Source: Verrucomicrobiota bacterium (GTDB lineage Bacteria; Verrucomicrobiota; Verrucomicrobiia; Opitutales; Opitutaceae). From it: a stretch of 40,052 nt of DNA. The notes beneath the pieces are model-generated. The model did not search any database. It saw nothing but the letters and a program-made list of their open reading frames with translations, and was not told the DNA's origin. A program made the position numbers and the translations under genes. The stretch lies in NCBI GenBank assembly GCA_025352985.1, contig JANXRL010000004.1, positions 1 to 40,052 on the forward strand. The letters are read 5' to 3'. Shown piece by piece: positions 22,926-30,562 of the stretch; within the stretch, counting starts at the first letter, position 1, and every line of letters starts with the position of its first letter.

Positions 22926-24242
22926 CCTCATCCGATATGCGCAGTAGCCGACGTTGACGATCACCTGGTGGAACCCGATAGCCACGGCCATCACAAGGAC
23001 GCCTTGGAGGACGCCGAGATCCAGCCAGACGACACAAGCGGCCTGCACAGCTAACATGGAGGCGATACCCACCAGCGGTGGCATATGCCAGCCGCGGGCG
23101 TAACCCAGCGCGAACCCGCTGCCTCCCGCCGCCTGTAGCGTCGCGGCCAGCACCGCCAGCCGCAGCTCGGGGACGATGCCCGCGTAGCTGGAACCCACCA
23201 ACTTCAGGAGAAGCTCCGGCATCCACCAAGCCGCCAGATTCAAAGGCAGGCAAAGCGCCAGGATAAATCCCAGGTAACGCGCATAGGCGCGCGGCAGATC
23301 GGACTTGTTTTCGATGCGGGCGAAACGCGGCGCAAAAACGATCTGGTTCACCGAGATCAGCACCCCGAGCACCACCGCGATGCGGCTCAGTGCCCCGAAC
23401 TGGGCGACCGCCAGTGTGGTGCCCGCCAACGATAGGAAAAAAAGCCCGAACTGCTGGGTGAGCACGCCGTAAATCGCGCTCGGCAGGGCACGGCGCACCA
23501 CCGCGAGGATCGAAGCCTTCATCTCCGGGATGTGAGCTTCCGAGTTCTTGGCTTGTGCAACTTTTAGCCCTAAGCTCTCGGCCTTTAACTTCGGCTTTTT
23601 TTCCTCGACATAGCCGGCTCCCGCCCGGCCGATTTGCCAGCTCGCCCACGCCTGCGCCAGCCCCGTGGCCAGCAGCGCGACCACGCCGATCGGGCAGAAC
23701 GCCAGCGCCAGCCCGGTCAAGGCCGCGCGCCCCGCCGCTTGGATGATGGCGACGCGCTGGGTCACGCGCAGCACTTCATGCAGGCGCAACGGTATTTCCC
23801 ACACCAACTGCCCCAGCCCGGCGACAAAGGCGGCGGCCACCGCCACCGTCCAAAGGACAATTTGCCCCCCGCCCGCCCCGCGCTGGTGGAGCAACGCGGC
23901 CAGCACCGGGAGTGCGACGAGGGCGACCATCCAAGCCCGGCGGCGGCGCAGCTCCCGGGCCGTATTTAAGACCGCGCCCAGCTCCGCCGGCTCGCGCCAG
24001 CATTGCCCGCCCAGCGCCATCGCTCCGGCGACGATGCCCGCGTCACCGAGCAACACCATAACGCCCAGCACCGAAGTCGCGATCGTGTAGAGCGCGTATT
24101 GCTCGGGCGGCAACGAACGCACGACCCAGAGCCCCGTGACCAAAGACAACGCCATCGCCACCCCTTGGGCTGCGATGACCCCCACGATCGGGCGCGCCGC
24201 ACGGTGCCACGCTTGGAGAGCATTTGAATTACGGGCGGACAT
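22899..24242 (-). CDS. Polysaccharide flippase (Wzx/MOP superfamily), unit A
   Basis: A polytopic membrane protein of 447 residues, resembling Wzx-type flippases that move lipid-linked repeat units across the inner membrane. It has roughly 12 hydrophobic segments. The N-terminus IVGVIAAQGVAMALSLVTGLW and VVRSLPPEQYALYTIATSV is characteristic, as are LTQQFGLFFLSLAGTTLAVAQFGALSRIA and NQIVFAPRFARIENK. Between the sixth and seventh segments is an unusual hydrophilic stretch (EEKKPKLKAESLGLKVAQ and following) encoded by a heptamer array; a cytoplasmic loop is expected there, which would tolerate an insert. Its C-terminus and stop also lie in an array. It opens leftward unit A. Confidence 0.85.
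   Translation of the reverse strand: MSARNSNALQAWHRAARPIVGVIAAQGVAMALSLVTGLWVVRSLPPEQYALYTIATSVLGVMVLLGDAGIVAGAMALGGQCWREPAELGAVLNTARELRRRRAWMVALVALPVLAALLHQRGAGGGQIVLWTVAVAAAFVAGLGQLVWEIPLRLHEVLRVTQRVAIIQAAGRAALTGLALAFCPIGVVALLATGLAQAWASWQIGRAGAGYVEEKKPKLKAESLGLKVAQAKNSEAHIPEMKASILAVVRRALPSAIYGVLTQQFGLFFLSLAGTTLAVAQFGALSRIAVVLGVLISVNQIVFAPRFARIENKSDLPRAYARYLGFILALCLPLNLAAWWMPELLLKLVGSSYAGIVPELRLAVLAATLQAAGGSGFALGYARGWHMPPLVGIASMLAVQAACVVWLDLGVLQGVLVMAVAIGFHQVIVNVGYCAYRMRSVEPEAVS
23536..23605. repeat. Heptamer array 13, in frame inside flippase A
   Basis: Ten 7-base units in register; on the coding strand the core is AGCYnAA-like, for example AAGCCGA, GGCCGAG and GGCTAAA. It encodes a Lys/Glu/Leu-rich loop with 7-residue periodicity. 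Confidence 0.72.
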
Positions 24243-24377
24243 GATGGGATTGGGCGAAGAGCGTTAAGGCTATGAACGGTTAGCTAATCGCCTTTAGCTC
24301 CGAGCTTCTAGCTCTTACCTTTAATTCAACTCACTACTCGCCTCCATGGACGACTCGCGGCAAAGGTTGGGCCAAGG
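24243..24377. promoter_or_regulatory. Divergent intergenic region with heptamer array 14
   Basis: The start codons of flippase A (leftward) and a lone GT4 (rightward) face away from each other across 135 bases, so promoters for both should lie here. Most of it is a nine-unit heptamer array (24271-24333). I could not assign -35/-10 boxes. Confidence 0.4.
24271..24333. repeat. Heptamer array 14 (divergent promoter region)
   Basis: Nine units in register on the plus strand, several of the form nnnTAGC: GGTTAGC (24278-24284), CTTTAGC (24292-24298) and TTCTAGC (24306-24312). Confidence 0.75.
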
Positions 24378-25574
24378 ATGAAAATCGCGCTTTGGAACAA
24401 CTTGCCCAGCGGAGGAGCCAAGCGGGCTTGGTTCGAAATCGCTTCGGCACTCGTCGCGAGCGGACATCAACTCGAATCCTGGTGTCCACCGACCGCTGAT
24501 CGCGATTTTCTCCCGCTGGCTTCCCTCATGCCCGAGCACGTGATGCCGTATGCGCCCCCGCGGCCGCGAGGGTGGCAGAAACTGGTTCCCGGACCATGGG
24601 GGTATGGCCGCCACCTGCGGGCCATGGACCGACACGCCCGCGCCTGCGCCGAGGCCATCAATACGGGCGGGTTTGATGTGGTTTTGGCCGCCAATTGTCA
24701 GGACCACGGCGTCACCTCCGTCGCTCGTCATGTGAAAATGCCGGCGGTCATTTATTGCCAGGAGCCGAAACGAGATCGCTACGAGGCCACCCTCGGCGGA
24801 GAAGAAACGGTCACCGGCTTGCGGGCCACCGGGGCGATTCAGGCGTTGAATCATTTTTGGCGAGACGTGGATATCCGGCACGAGCGTTTGAATATCAGGG
24901 CTTTCAACCGAGTGCTGGTCAATTCGGCCTTTAGCCGCGAAAGCGTCCTGCGCAGCTACGGGTGCGAATCGCATGTCTGTCCTCTCGGTATTAACACGAA
25001 TTTATTTCGTCCGACCGGAGTCGCACGCGAGCACTTCGTGCTCGGCCTCGGCGCGCTCCAGCGGCACAAAGATCCCGCCACCGCCATCGACGCGGTGGCT
25101 TCGATTCCAGAGGCGGAGCGACCCGAGTTGGTATGGATAGGCAACATGGCTGATGAAATTTATATCGCTGAACTCACCGCACGCGCCACGAGACTCGGCG
25201 TCCGGTTTTCCCCGCGGACGATGGTTTCGGACGCCGAGCTGGTGGACACCCTGAACCGCGCTGCCGTCCTGCTCTGCACCTCGCGCTTGGAGCCGTTCGG
25301 TTTTGCTCCGCTCGAAGCCAACGCATGCGGGACGCCCGTGGTAGCGGTAGCCGAAGGTGGCGTCCGCGAGACCGTGCGGACGGATTTTAACGGCCTGCTG
25401 GTCCCCGACCGCGACCCGCAGGAGCTGGGACGTGCGCTGCTCGCTTTGCTGCGCGATCCGGAGCGTGCCCGGCGACTTGGAGAAAACGGCCGCGCTTGGG
25501 TGAAAGAAGCATGGACTTGGAAAGCCTGCGTGGACCGCATTGAAACCGAGTTGGGGAAAGCTATTAGCTTCTGA
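24378..25574 (+). CDS. GT4 family glycosyltransferase
   Basis: A GT-B glycosyltransferase of 398 residues, the only rightward gene in the polysaccharide region after 9 kb. The N-terminal domain begins MKIALWNNLPSGGAKRAWFE, where the Gly pair forms the usual loop. AVIYCQEPKRDRYEA (124-138) and RVLVNSAFSRESVLRSYG (178-195) follow. The donor domain has GLGALQRHKDPATAI (223-237) and CTSRLEPFGFAPLEANACG, with E-x7-E at E305 and E313. Donor and linkage are unknown. It is flanked by divergent and convergent neighbours, so it must have its own promoter in 24243-24377. Its last residues (AISF) and TGA stop are encoded by a heptamer array. Confidence 0.92.
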   Translation: MKIALWNNLPSGGAKRAWFEIASALVASGHQLESWCPPTADRDFLPLASLMPEHVMPYAPPRPRGWQKLVPGPWGYGRHLRAMDRHARACAEAINTGGFDVVLAANCQDHGVTSVARHVKMPAVIYCQEPKRDRYEATLGGEETVTGLRATGAIQALNHFWRDVDIRHERLNIRAFNRVLVNSAFSRESVLRSYGCESHVCPLGINTNLFRPTGVAREHFVLGLGALQRHKDPATAIDAVASIPEAERPELVWIGNMADEIYIAELTARATRLGVRFSPRTMVSDAELVDTLNRAAVLLCTSRLEPFGFAPLEANACGTPVVAVAEGGVRETVRTDFNGLLVPDRDPQELGRALLALLRDPERARRLGENGRAWVKEAWTWKACVDRIETELGKAISF

Positions 25575-25607
25575 TTTCAGCAGTTTAATCCGCAGATCAC
25601 GCAGAGG
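25559..25607. repeat. Heptamer array 15 at a convergent junction
   Basis: Units such as AGCTATT (25559-25565), AGCTTCT and GATTTCA contain the stop codon (25572-25574) of the rightward GT4. They run into a TTTAATCCGCAGATCACGC element (25584-25602) related to that at 19940-19955. No rho-independent terminator is obvious in this convergent gap. Confidence 0.6.
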
Positions 25608-25639
25608 GTCGCGGATGAAATCCCGACACGCGGCTCTGG

Positions 25640-27034
25640 CTACCCCGCTAGCTCGCGCTGGCTTTTGATCCTATTGCGGATGCGCAGGATTTGGTTTTGA
25701 GTCAGGCTTGTTCTTTTAATTGCCGTGACCATTGCCGCCCAAGCCAAACCGGAAAAGAAGCACAGGAAGCCAAGAGTTGTAGGTTGTTTGATCTGCCCCT
25801 GCGTCATATCGAAGATTACCGTGCCCAGCAAAAGCCACCCGAGGAATTTACCTCCTCGCAGACCAAGCCACGAATAATAGATAAAAACCATTGCTGCAAA
25901 CATCCGCACGCCGATGAGTAAGAAACCGATCAACGGTCCTGCCTCAAATATAATGCGTGCCCATTCCCATTCCGGGGCGATCATCGCTGCACTACCGGTC
26001 ATGATCTTGCCACCCACATTTGTTCCCAGACCGAGCCCGTAGCCCAAGATCGGGGTATTATCTATCCAATAAAATGACTCGATGGGGCCAGCAAATACCC
26101 GTCCGAGCCAATTCCCAGTCACGTATGAGCCTTTCTCCGCCTCGGCAGCACCGGTCCAGCGCTCAATCAGGGTCTCCAGACCAGCATGAGTGGTGGGCAG
26201 GCAATACATTACGGCAAATCCCAGTAAACCGACTAACGCGAACAGCATAAACTTGGGAACGAGCCGAGGGAAATAGGTCAGCATGGGCAATGCGAACATC
26301 AACACGAGAACACACGACATGATGAAAGTGCGGCTACCCGAAACCATCGCTGCCGCCGCAATAGAAAACATCGAAGCCAGCACCAGCCATCGGGGTAATT
26401 GCGGCGTTTTTACCATCAACCCAAATAAGCAAAATGCAAAGATGGTCCTGTAAAATGAAGAGACGCCGGTCGTAAAAGAGAAGGTGCCAGCCGGCCTTAT
26501 GATGTCTCCCGCCGCTGTGATCTGTGTGCCTCCCTCGATGGTAGCCGCATTCAAAAAGCTACTAGAGGGCGAGAGGTATTGGGCTCCCAACAGCACCGCC
26601 ATGGGCAGACTGGCCAACATCATCCATTTCGCAAATTTCAAGATGTCGCTCTGCCTTACCACCTGCGGCATGATGAAGATGAGCGGCACATGCAGCAGGT
26701 AGGTGCGCACGCCGTAGAGTGTCACGATGGGATGCACCCCCATGGTGGAATGGTAGAGTGCCTGGCATACCAGGGTGATTCCCGTGAAAATGAAAATGAT
26801 ATATCGCGAGGTCTCACCCATGAAGCCGCCCCGCGATGCCTGAAGGTAAATCAGAAGAACCAGCGGGTCGCGGATGACGAGCAAGTAATCTGTAAACTGG
26901 GGCAGCACCCACTTGCGAAGGGCGCCTTCAAGAATCAAGAGCCAGAAATAAAGCCAGATCAGCACAAGCAACCGCCGGCGAGCGCCCTCGTTTGGCGCCA
27001 TCATGGGCATAGGTCTGCGGGTTCTTGGGTTCAT
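25640..27034 (-). CDS. O-antigen polymerase/ligase-like membrane protein, unit B
   Basis: A polytopic membrane protein of 464 residues with about 11 to 12 hydrophobic segments, of the Wzy/WaaL-like group. Recognisable stretches are LILEGALRKWVLPQF near the N-terminus, VIRDPLVLLIYL, GTFSFTTGVSSFYRTIFAF, VSGSRTFIMSCVL and, in the long periplasmic loop, NTPILGYGLGLGTNVGG followed by APEWEWARIIFEAGPLIGF. That loop pattern is shared with exopolysaccharide polymerases. It probably polymerises unit B. The ATG at 27034 overlaps the stop of the upstream GT4 gene as ATGA. It is the last gene of the leftward run from 40 kb. Confidence 0.85.
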   Translation of the reverse strand: MNPRTRRPMPMMAPNEGARRRLLVLIWLYFWLLILEGALRKWVLPQFTDYLLVIRDPLVLLIYLQASRGGFMGETSRYIIFIFTGITLVCQALYHSTMGVHPIVTLYGVRTYLLHVPLIFIMPQVVRQSDILKFAKWMMLASLPMAVLLGAQYLSPSSSFLNAATIEGGTQITAAGDIIRPAGTFSFTTGVSSFYRTIFAFCLFGLMVKTPQLPRWLVLASMFSIAAAAMVSGSRTFIMSCVLVLMFALPMLTYFPRLVPKFMLFALVGLLGFAVMYCLPTTHAGLETLIERWTGAAEAEKGSYVTGNWLGRVFAGPIESFYWIDNTPILGYGLGLGTNVGGKIMTGSAAMIAPEWEWARIIFEAGPLIGFLLIGVRMFAAMVFIYYSWLGLRGGKFLGWLLLGTVIFDMTQGQIKQPTTLGFLCFFSGLAWAAMVTAIKRTSLTQNQILRIRNRIKSQRELAG

Positions 27035-28212
27035 AGGATCGGAGTGTGCATGTTGACCGCCGAGATGATCTGCCGGGCGACCACTTCTTTGGTGAAAACA
27101 GACGGGAGGCTACGCAGCCGGACGGTCGCCCGAATGTCCATGACAAGTTCATGAAATTTGCAAATCGCCGCACCAACGCTTCCCACCGGGATCACCCGCA
27201 CCGTGGGCAGGGTCTCGAATTCCGCATGGCAGCCCACGGCATCGGTGACGATCACACGGCAACCTGCCGCAAGCGCTTCGTTGACCACGAGCCCCCAGGT
27301 TTCCCCCATGCGACGGGAGGGCAGCATCACGATGTCCGTCGCGAGGTAATAGTCGGGGATTTCCTTCTGGTTCACGAACCCGGCGAAAATGCAATTCAGC
27401 CCGCAGGCATCGGCGAGGTCGCGCAGCTTCGCTTCCAATTCACCCGATCCCACGAATAGAAAGGTGGTGCGCTGTTTTTCCTCCGCATTCATGGCTGCGC
27501 CCATACGCAGCAGCAGCTCAGGGTCTTTTTTGGGAATGAGTTTCCCGAAGAATCCCACGCATACGGTGCCCGTTGCAAGGTCCAGCCGCCCGCGCATGGC
27601 GTCACGCCTCGCGCCGGCCTCGCTCGCCGCGAGGGTCATCAGTTCGCCATCCACGCAGTAGGGTGCCCAAATCAAAGGCTTGGTTGTAAAACCGTGGGCC
27701 ACCAGGTGGGCGCGGTTGAGCCGACCGATCCAAAAAGCCCCGCTCAACCAGGAGTAAACAGACCTGAACGCGATTCCCCGCACAAACGAACGCCGGGCAG
27801 TGCGCTCGTTGGCCTCGTCATGCGTCTCCACGCGGAAATACACGGGCACCCCCAGCACCCACGCCGAGAACAGCACCTGGATATCGTAGAGATAAGTCAT
27901 CTGCGACAACAGGATCATGCTCGGCCGAAACTCGCGGATGAGGCGGAAAACCACCCAGCTTTGCAGGGTGAAAAAACCCTTGAGCGGCTCCCCCTTCTCG
28001 CAATTCAGGACTTCATGCGGATAGCCCTCCAGCAGGGGCACATCCCACGTCAGTTTACGGCCGAAGCCGGCGTCGTCGTGCCCGCGCAAGGTGCAATCGG
28101 TCGCATAGACTACGCGCAAGTCGTCGCCCAGTTGACTCGCGATTTCACGATACACCGGTGCCTTGTATTGCACCGGATGGGAATCGAAGATCATCAGCCG
28201 CCCGGTTTTCAC
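27031..28212 (-). CDS. GT4 family glycosyltransferase
   Basis: A GT-B glycosyltransferase of about 393 residues. I start it at the GTG at 28212, giving VKTGRLMIFDSHPVQYKAPV. This GTG overlaps the TGA stop of the upstream gene (GTGA), whereas the longer open frame to 28335 runs across that gene in the wrong phase. DSHPVQYKAPVYREI and YFRVETHDEANE belong to the acceptor domain. The donor domain has VGFFGKLIPKKDPELLL, FLFVGSGELEAKL and the E-x7-E segment GETWGLVVNEALAAG. The first domain resembles GT4 enzymes that use short, unusual acceptors. Donor unknown. Its own stop overlaps the polymerase start, so three genes are translationally linked. Confidence 0.87.
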   Translation of the reverse strand: MKTGRLMIFDSHPVQYKAPVYREIASQLGDDLRVVYATDCTLRGHDDAGFGRKLTWDVPLLEGYPHEVLNCEKGEPLKGFFTLQSWVVFRLIREFRPSMILLSQMTYLYDIQVLFSAWVLGVPVYFRVETHDEANERTARRSFVRGIAFRSVYSWLSGAFWIGRLNRAHLVAHGFTTKPLIWAPYCVDGELMTLAASEAGARRDAMRGRLDLATGTVCVGFFGKLIPKKDPELLLRMGAAMNAEEKQRTTFLFVGSGELEAKLRDLADACGLNCIFAGFVNQKEIPDYYLATDIVMLPSRRMGETWGLVVNEALAAGCRVIVTDAVGCHAEFETLPTVRVIPVGSVGAAICKFHELVMDIRATVRLRSLPSVFTKEVVARQIISAVNMHTPIL

Positions 28213-29366
28213 GGTGTTTTCAAGAGGGTTTGCAAGCTGTCCACCAGGCGGTTGCCCGCCACATCCCAGCCGCCGAGAAAGCGGGCCGTCTGCGTGGCCG
28301 CCGCCGCCATGGTCCGCCGCCGTTCGTCGTCGCACAGCAAAAGGTCGATTTTTTCCGCGAGCGCCCGCGCGTCGCGGATCGGCACGACGAAGCCCTCGCG
28401 TCCGTCGGTGATGATGTCGTCGGCCCCGGTGTTTTCCGTGGCGATGATCGGCAGGCCGAAGCCGAGGGCCTCGCCGACGACCAGCGCCTGCCCCTCCTCG
28501 ATGGAAGGCAGGACGAAGATATCGCTCTGGGCAAACATCGCGCCGAGATCGCCAGCCTTGAGCACGCCGTGGAATTTCACGCCGGCCGGCAGGCTCATAT
28601 TTTCCAACCCCGTCGCGCCTGTCATGGGGCCGACGATGTCGAGCGTCACGCCGGGCCGTTTTATAAGCCTCAGCGCCTCGACAAGGTAGCGCAGCCCCTT
28701 CCTTACGCTCACCGACCCCACGTAAAGAAGCCTCGTTCCGTTCCGCTCGTCCTTAGGACGCCCGTCGGTCGGGATGCGGCGGAAGCCGTAGCCGTTCTTG
28801 AGGATTTTCGCCTCGGGTATGCCGCGGGCTATTAGGCTGCGGGCAACAAAAGACGACGGGCAGAGGATATGGTCGCAGATTTGGTATTCCTCCAGACGCC
28901 GCCGTTTTTCCGCTGGGAAAACCCCCTTATACGGCAGACCGCAGCGGTCGTGCTCATCGGCCAATAATTCGTCTTGGCAGGACACATGGGAGTTCACGAC
29001 CTCCAGCACGCGCCGCGTGCCGGAACCCTGCAAGGCGGCGAAGGAAGACAGTGCGCAGCCGTTGTAGGAAAGGAAGACATCGGCTTCGCGAGCCCAGCGA
29101 AGGGAAGCCCGGTCGAGGTGGCATTTGCTCAGGTAGGCGAGCCATTCGGCCGGTCTTTGCCGGAGGAACGGCGTGCGCAACGCGGCGAGATAGAGCAGTT
29201 GCACAGAGTCGCGGCGTTTCAACGCGCCGGCGGGCAGATCGAGGGCGGCCTGTTTTCCAAAACGGGGAAAACCGGAGACAAAGGCCGCGAGTGCGCCGCG
29301 CGCGGCGAGGGCCGCCGCATACGGATAGTGGTGCGACCGGTTGGGTGCGGTGTAGACGATCTTCAT
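28209..29366 (-). CDS. GT4 family glycosyltransferase
   Basis: A GT-B glycosyltransferase of 385 residues. It begins MKIVYTAPNRSHHYPYAAAL. VFLSYNGCALSSFAAL and VLEVVNSHVSCQDELL lie in the first domain. CPSSFVARSLIARGI leads to the donor domain, with LLYVGSVSVRKGLRYLVEAL, FVLPSIEEGQALVVGEALGF and ATENTGADDIITDGREGF. The E-x7-E pattern is present in the EEGQALVVGEA region. It is GC-rich, and the gene upstream of it on the same strand (29423-30514) is AT-rich; the change falls in the 56 bases between them. Its stop overlaps the next gene's GTG start. Donor and linkage unknown. Confidence 0.88.
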   Translation of the reverse strand: MKIVYTAPNRSHHYPYAAALAARGALAAFVSGFPRFGKQAALDLPAGALKRRDSVQLLYLAALRTPFLRQRPAEWLAYLSKCHLDRASLRWAREADVFLSYNGCALSSFAALQGSGTRRVLEVVNSHVSCQDELLADEHDRCGLPYKGVFPAEKRRRLEEYQICDHILCPSSFVARSLIARGIPEAKILKNGYGFRRIPTDGRPKDERNGTRLLYVGSVSVRKGLRYLVEALRLIKRPGVTLDIVGPMTGATGLENMSLPAGVKFHGVLKAGDLGAMFAQSDIFVLPSIEEGQALVVGEALGFGLPIIATENTGADDIITDGREGFVVPIRDARALAEKIDLLLCDDERRRTMAAAATQTARFLGGWDVAGNRLVDSLQTLLKTP

Positions 29367-29422
29367 ACTACTAATGCACCCTTCCCATTATTGCGTATAA
29401 GTTGATTCAAAATAATATTATT

Positions 29423-30514
29423 TTATAGGCACATAAAATCCATCCACTTTCGAGAAACTACATGAGGACTGAAATTCTTTTCATAAACCAAACGTTGCGC
29501 CACACGGATAGTGACTCCGCTCAAAATGTCGGTAGCGAAACGACGGGTAGCCATCGCTAATTGATCAATGGATGAATTCATATCCACCAATCTCGAATTC
29601 ACAGGATCAATTGCCAGTTCCGTCGTGCCGCCTCTGTCCGTGGCGATCCAAGGCAAGCCGGCAGACATTGCCTCTATAAGTGCCAAAGGCCGCCCCTCCG
29701 AATGTTTTGTGTATAGAATAACCCCATCCAAGTTCCGCAGAATTTTTTTATAATCATCCAAACCTGCATACGGGCCATGGTAATAAACGCCGGGATACGC
29801 TGAAAAATATTTAGGGCCATAACCAACACCAGAACCATGAATGTGCCATGAGATATCGGCCAATTCAGGGCGCTTACTCAATTCACATATTACGTCGATG
29901 CCTTTTTCTGCAATCAATCGACCACAAAAACCAAGTTTAATTTTGGGATCTTCGCTGCGCCGGAATTCAGCCCACTCTTCAATCGAAAAAAGATCAGCCG
30001 TAACATAAGATAAGACTTCCACATCATTACGTCCGGTCACACGAGATATATTTTTAGCCGCGGAAAAACTATTGGAAACCAACAACGGTGCTGTCTTTAA
30101 AACACGAAGGAATGAAGCACCCCAAAATTTTTGTTCAGCTAGATCGGCTGATGTATGGTGATGATGCAGAATCCGTGTTCCAGCATGACCCAAAACCCAC
30201 AGAACTCTCGCCAAGCCACCCTGCCCATTTGTATAAATTACGTCCCAGCGGCTTTTTTTTAGTGAAATTAACTTAAATGTTAACCAAGCAAGTTTTCGAG
30301 CACGGCTCGCAGAGCCGCAAGGGTAATCAAGTTCGATAAGACGGCACCCGCCTTCTGCGAGTAAATTCCTCATTGGCAAACCGAGGGAATTGCTGGTTGT
30401 AATCAGCGTAACAAGATGGCGTGCGACACCTAAATGTCGCGCCAAGAGGCAAAGATGCTGCTCGATCCCGCCATAAGCGGCCAACTGGGGTGAATAAATC
30501 AAAATATTCTTCAT
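29423..30514 (-). CDS. GT4 family glycosyltransferase (AT-rich island)
   Basis: A GT-B glycosyltransferase of 363 residues. It begins MKNILIYSPQLAAYGGIEQH, with the Gly-Gly acceptor loop, then LARHLGVARHLVTLITTSN. The donor domain has IKLGFCGRLIAEKGIDVICE, ISWHIHGSGVGYGPKY and ILYTKHSEGRPLALIEAMSA, with the two glutamates of E-x7-E, then GLPWIATDRGGTTELA. Base composition is clearly more AT-rich than the genes to its left, and this gene marks the left edge of the island. It has an A8 run on the coding strand near 30253. No Shine-Dalgarno site is obvious before its ATG. Confidence 0.9.
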   Translation of the reverse strand: MKNILIYSPQLAAYGGIEQHLCLLARHLGVARHLVTLITTSNSLGLPMRNLLAEGGCRLIELDYPCGSASRARKLAWLTFKLISLKKSRWDVIYTNGQGGLARVLWVLGHAGTRILHHHHTSADLAEQKFWGASFLRVLKTAPLLVSNSFSAAKNISRVTGRNDVEVLSYVTADLFSIEEWAEFRRSEDPKIKLGFCGRLIAEKGIDVICELSKRPELADISWHIHGSGVGYGPKYFSAYPGVYYHGPYAGLDDYKKILRNLDGVILYTKHSEGRPLALIEAMSAGLPWIATDRGGTTELAIDPVNSRLVDMNSSIDQLAMATRRFATDILSGVTIRVAQRLVYEKNFSPHVVSRKWMDFMCL

Positions 30515-30562
30515 TTTAAATGAAATTCAACCCAAGTGAAAACGCCTGACTATTCGATAATT

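Noticed and set aside
10600-25607. CRISPR array
   Set aside because: The repeats are 7 bases, contiguous and degenerate, with no spacers, and no cas gene is present.
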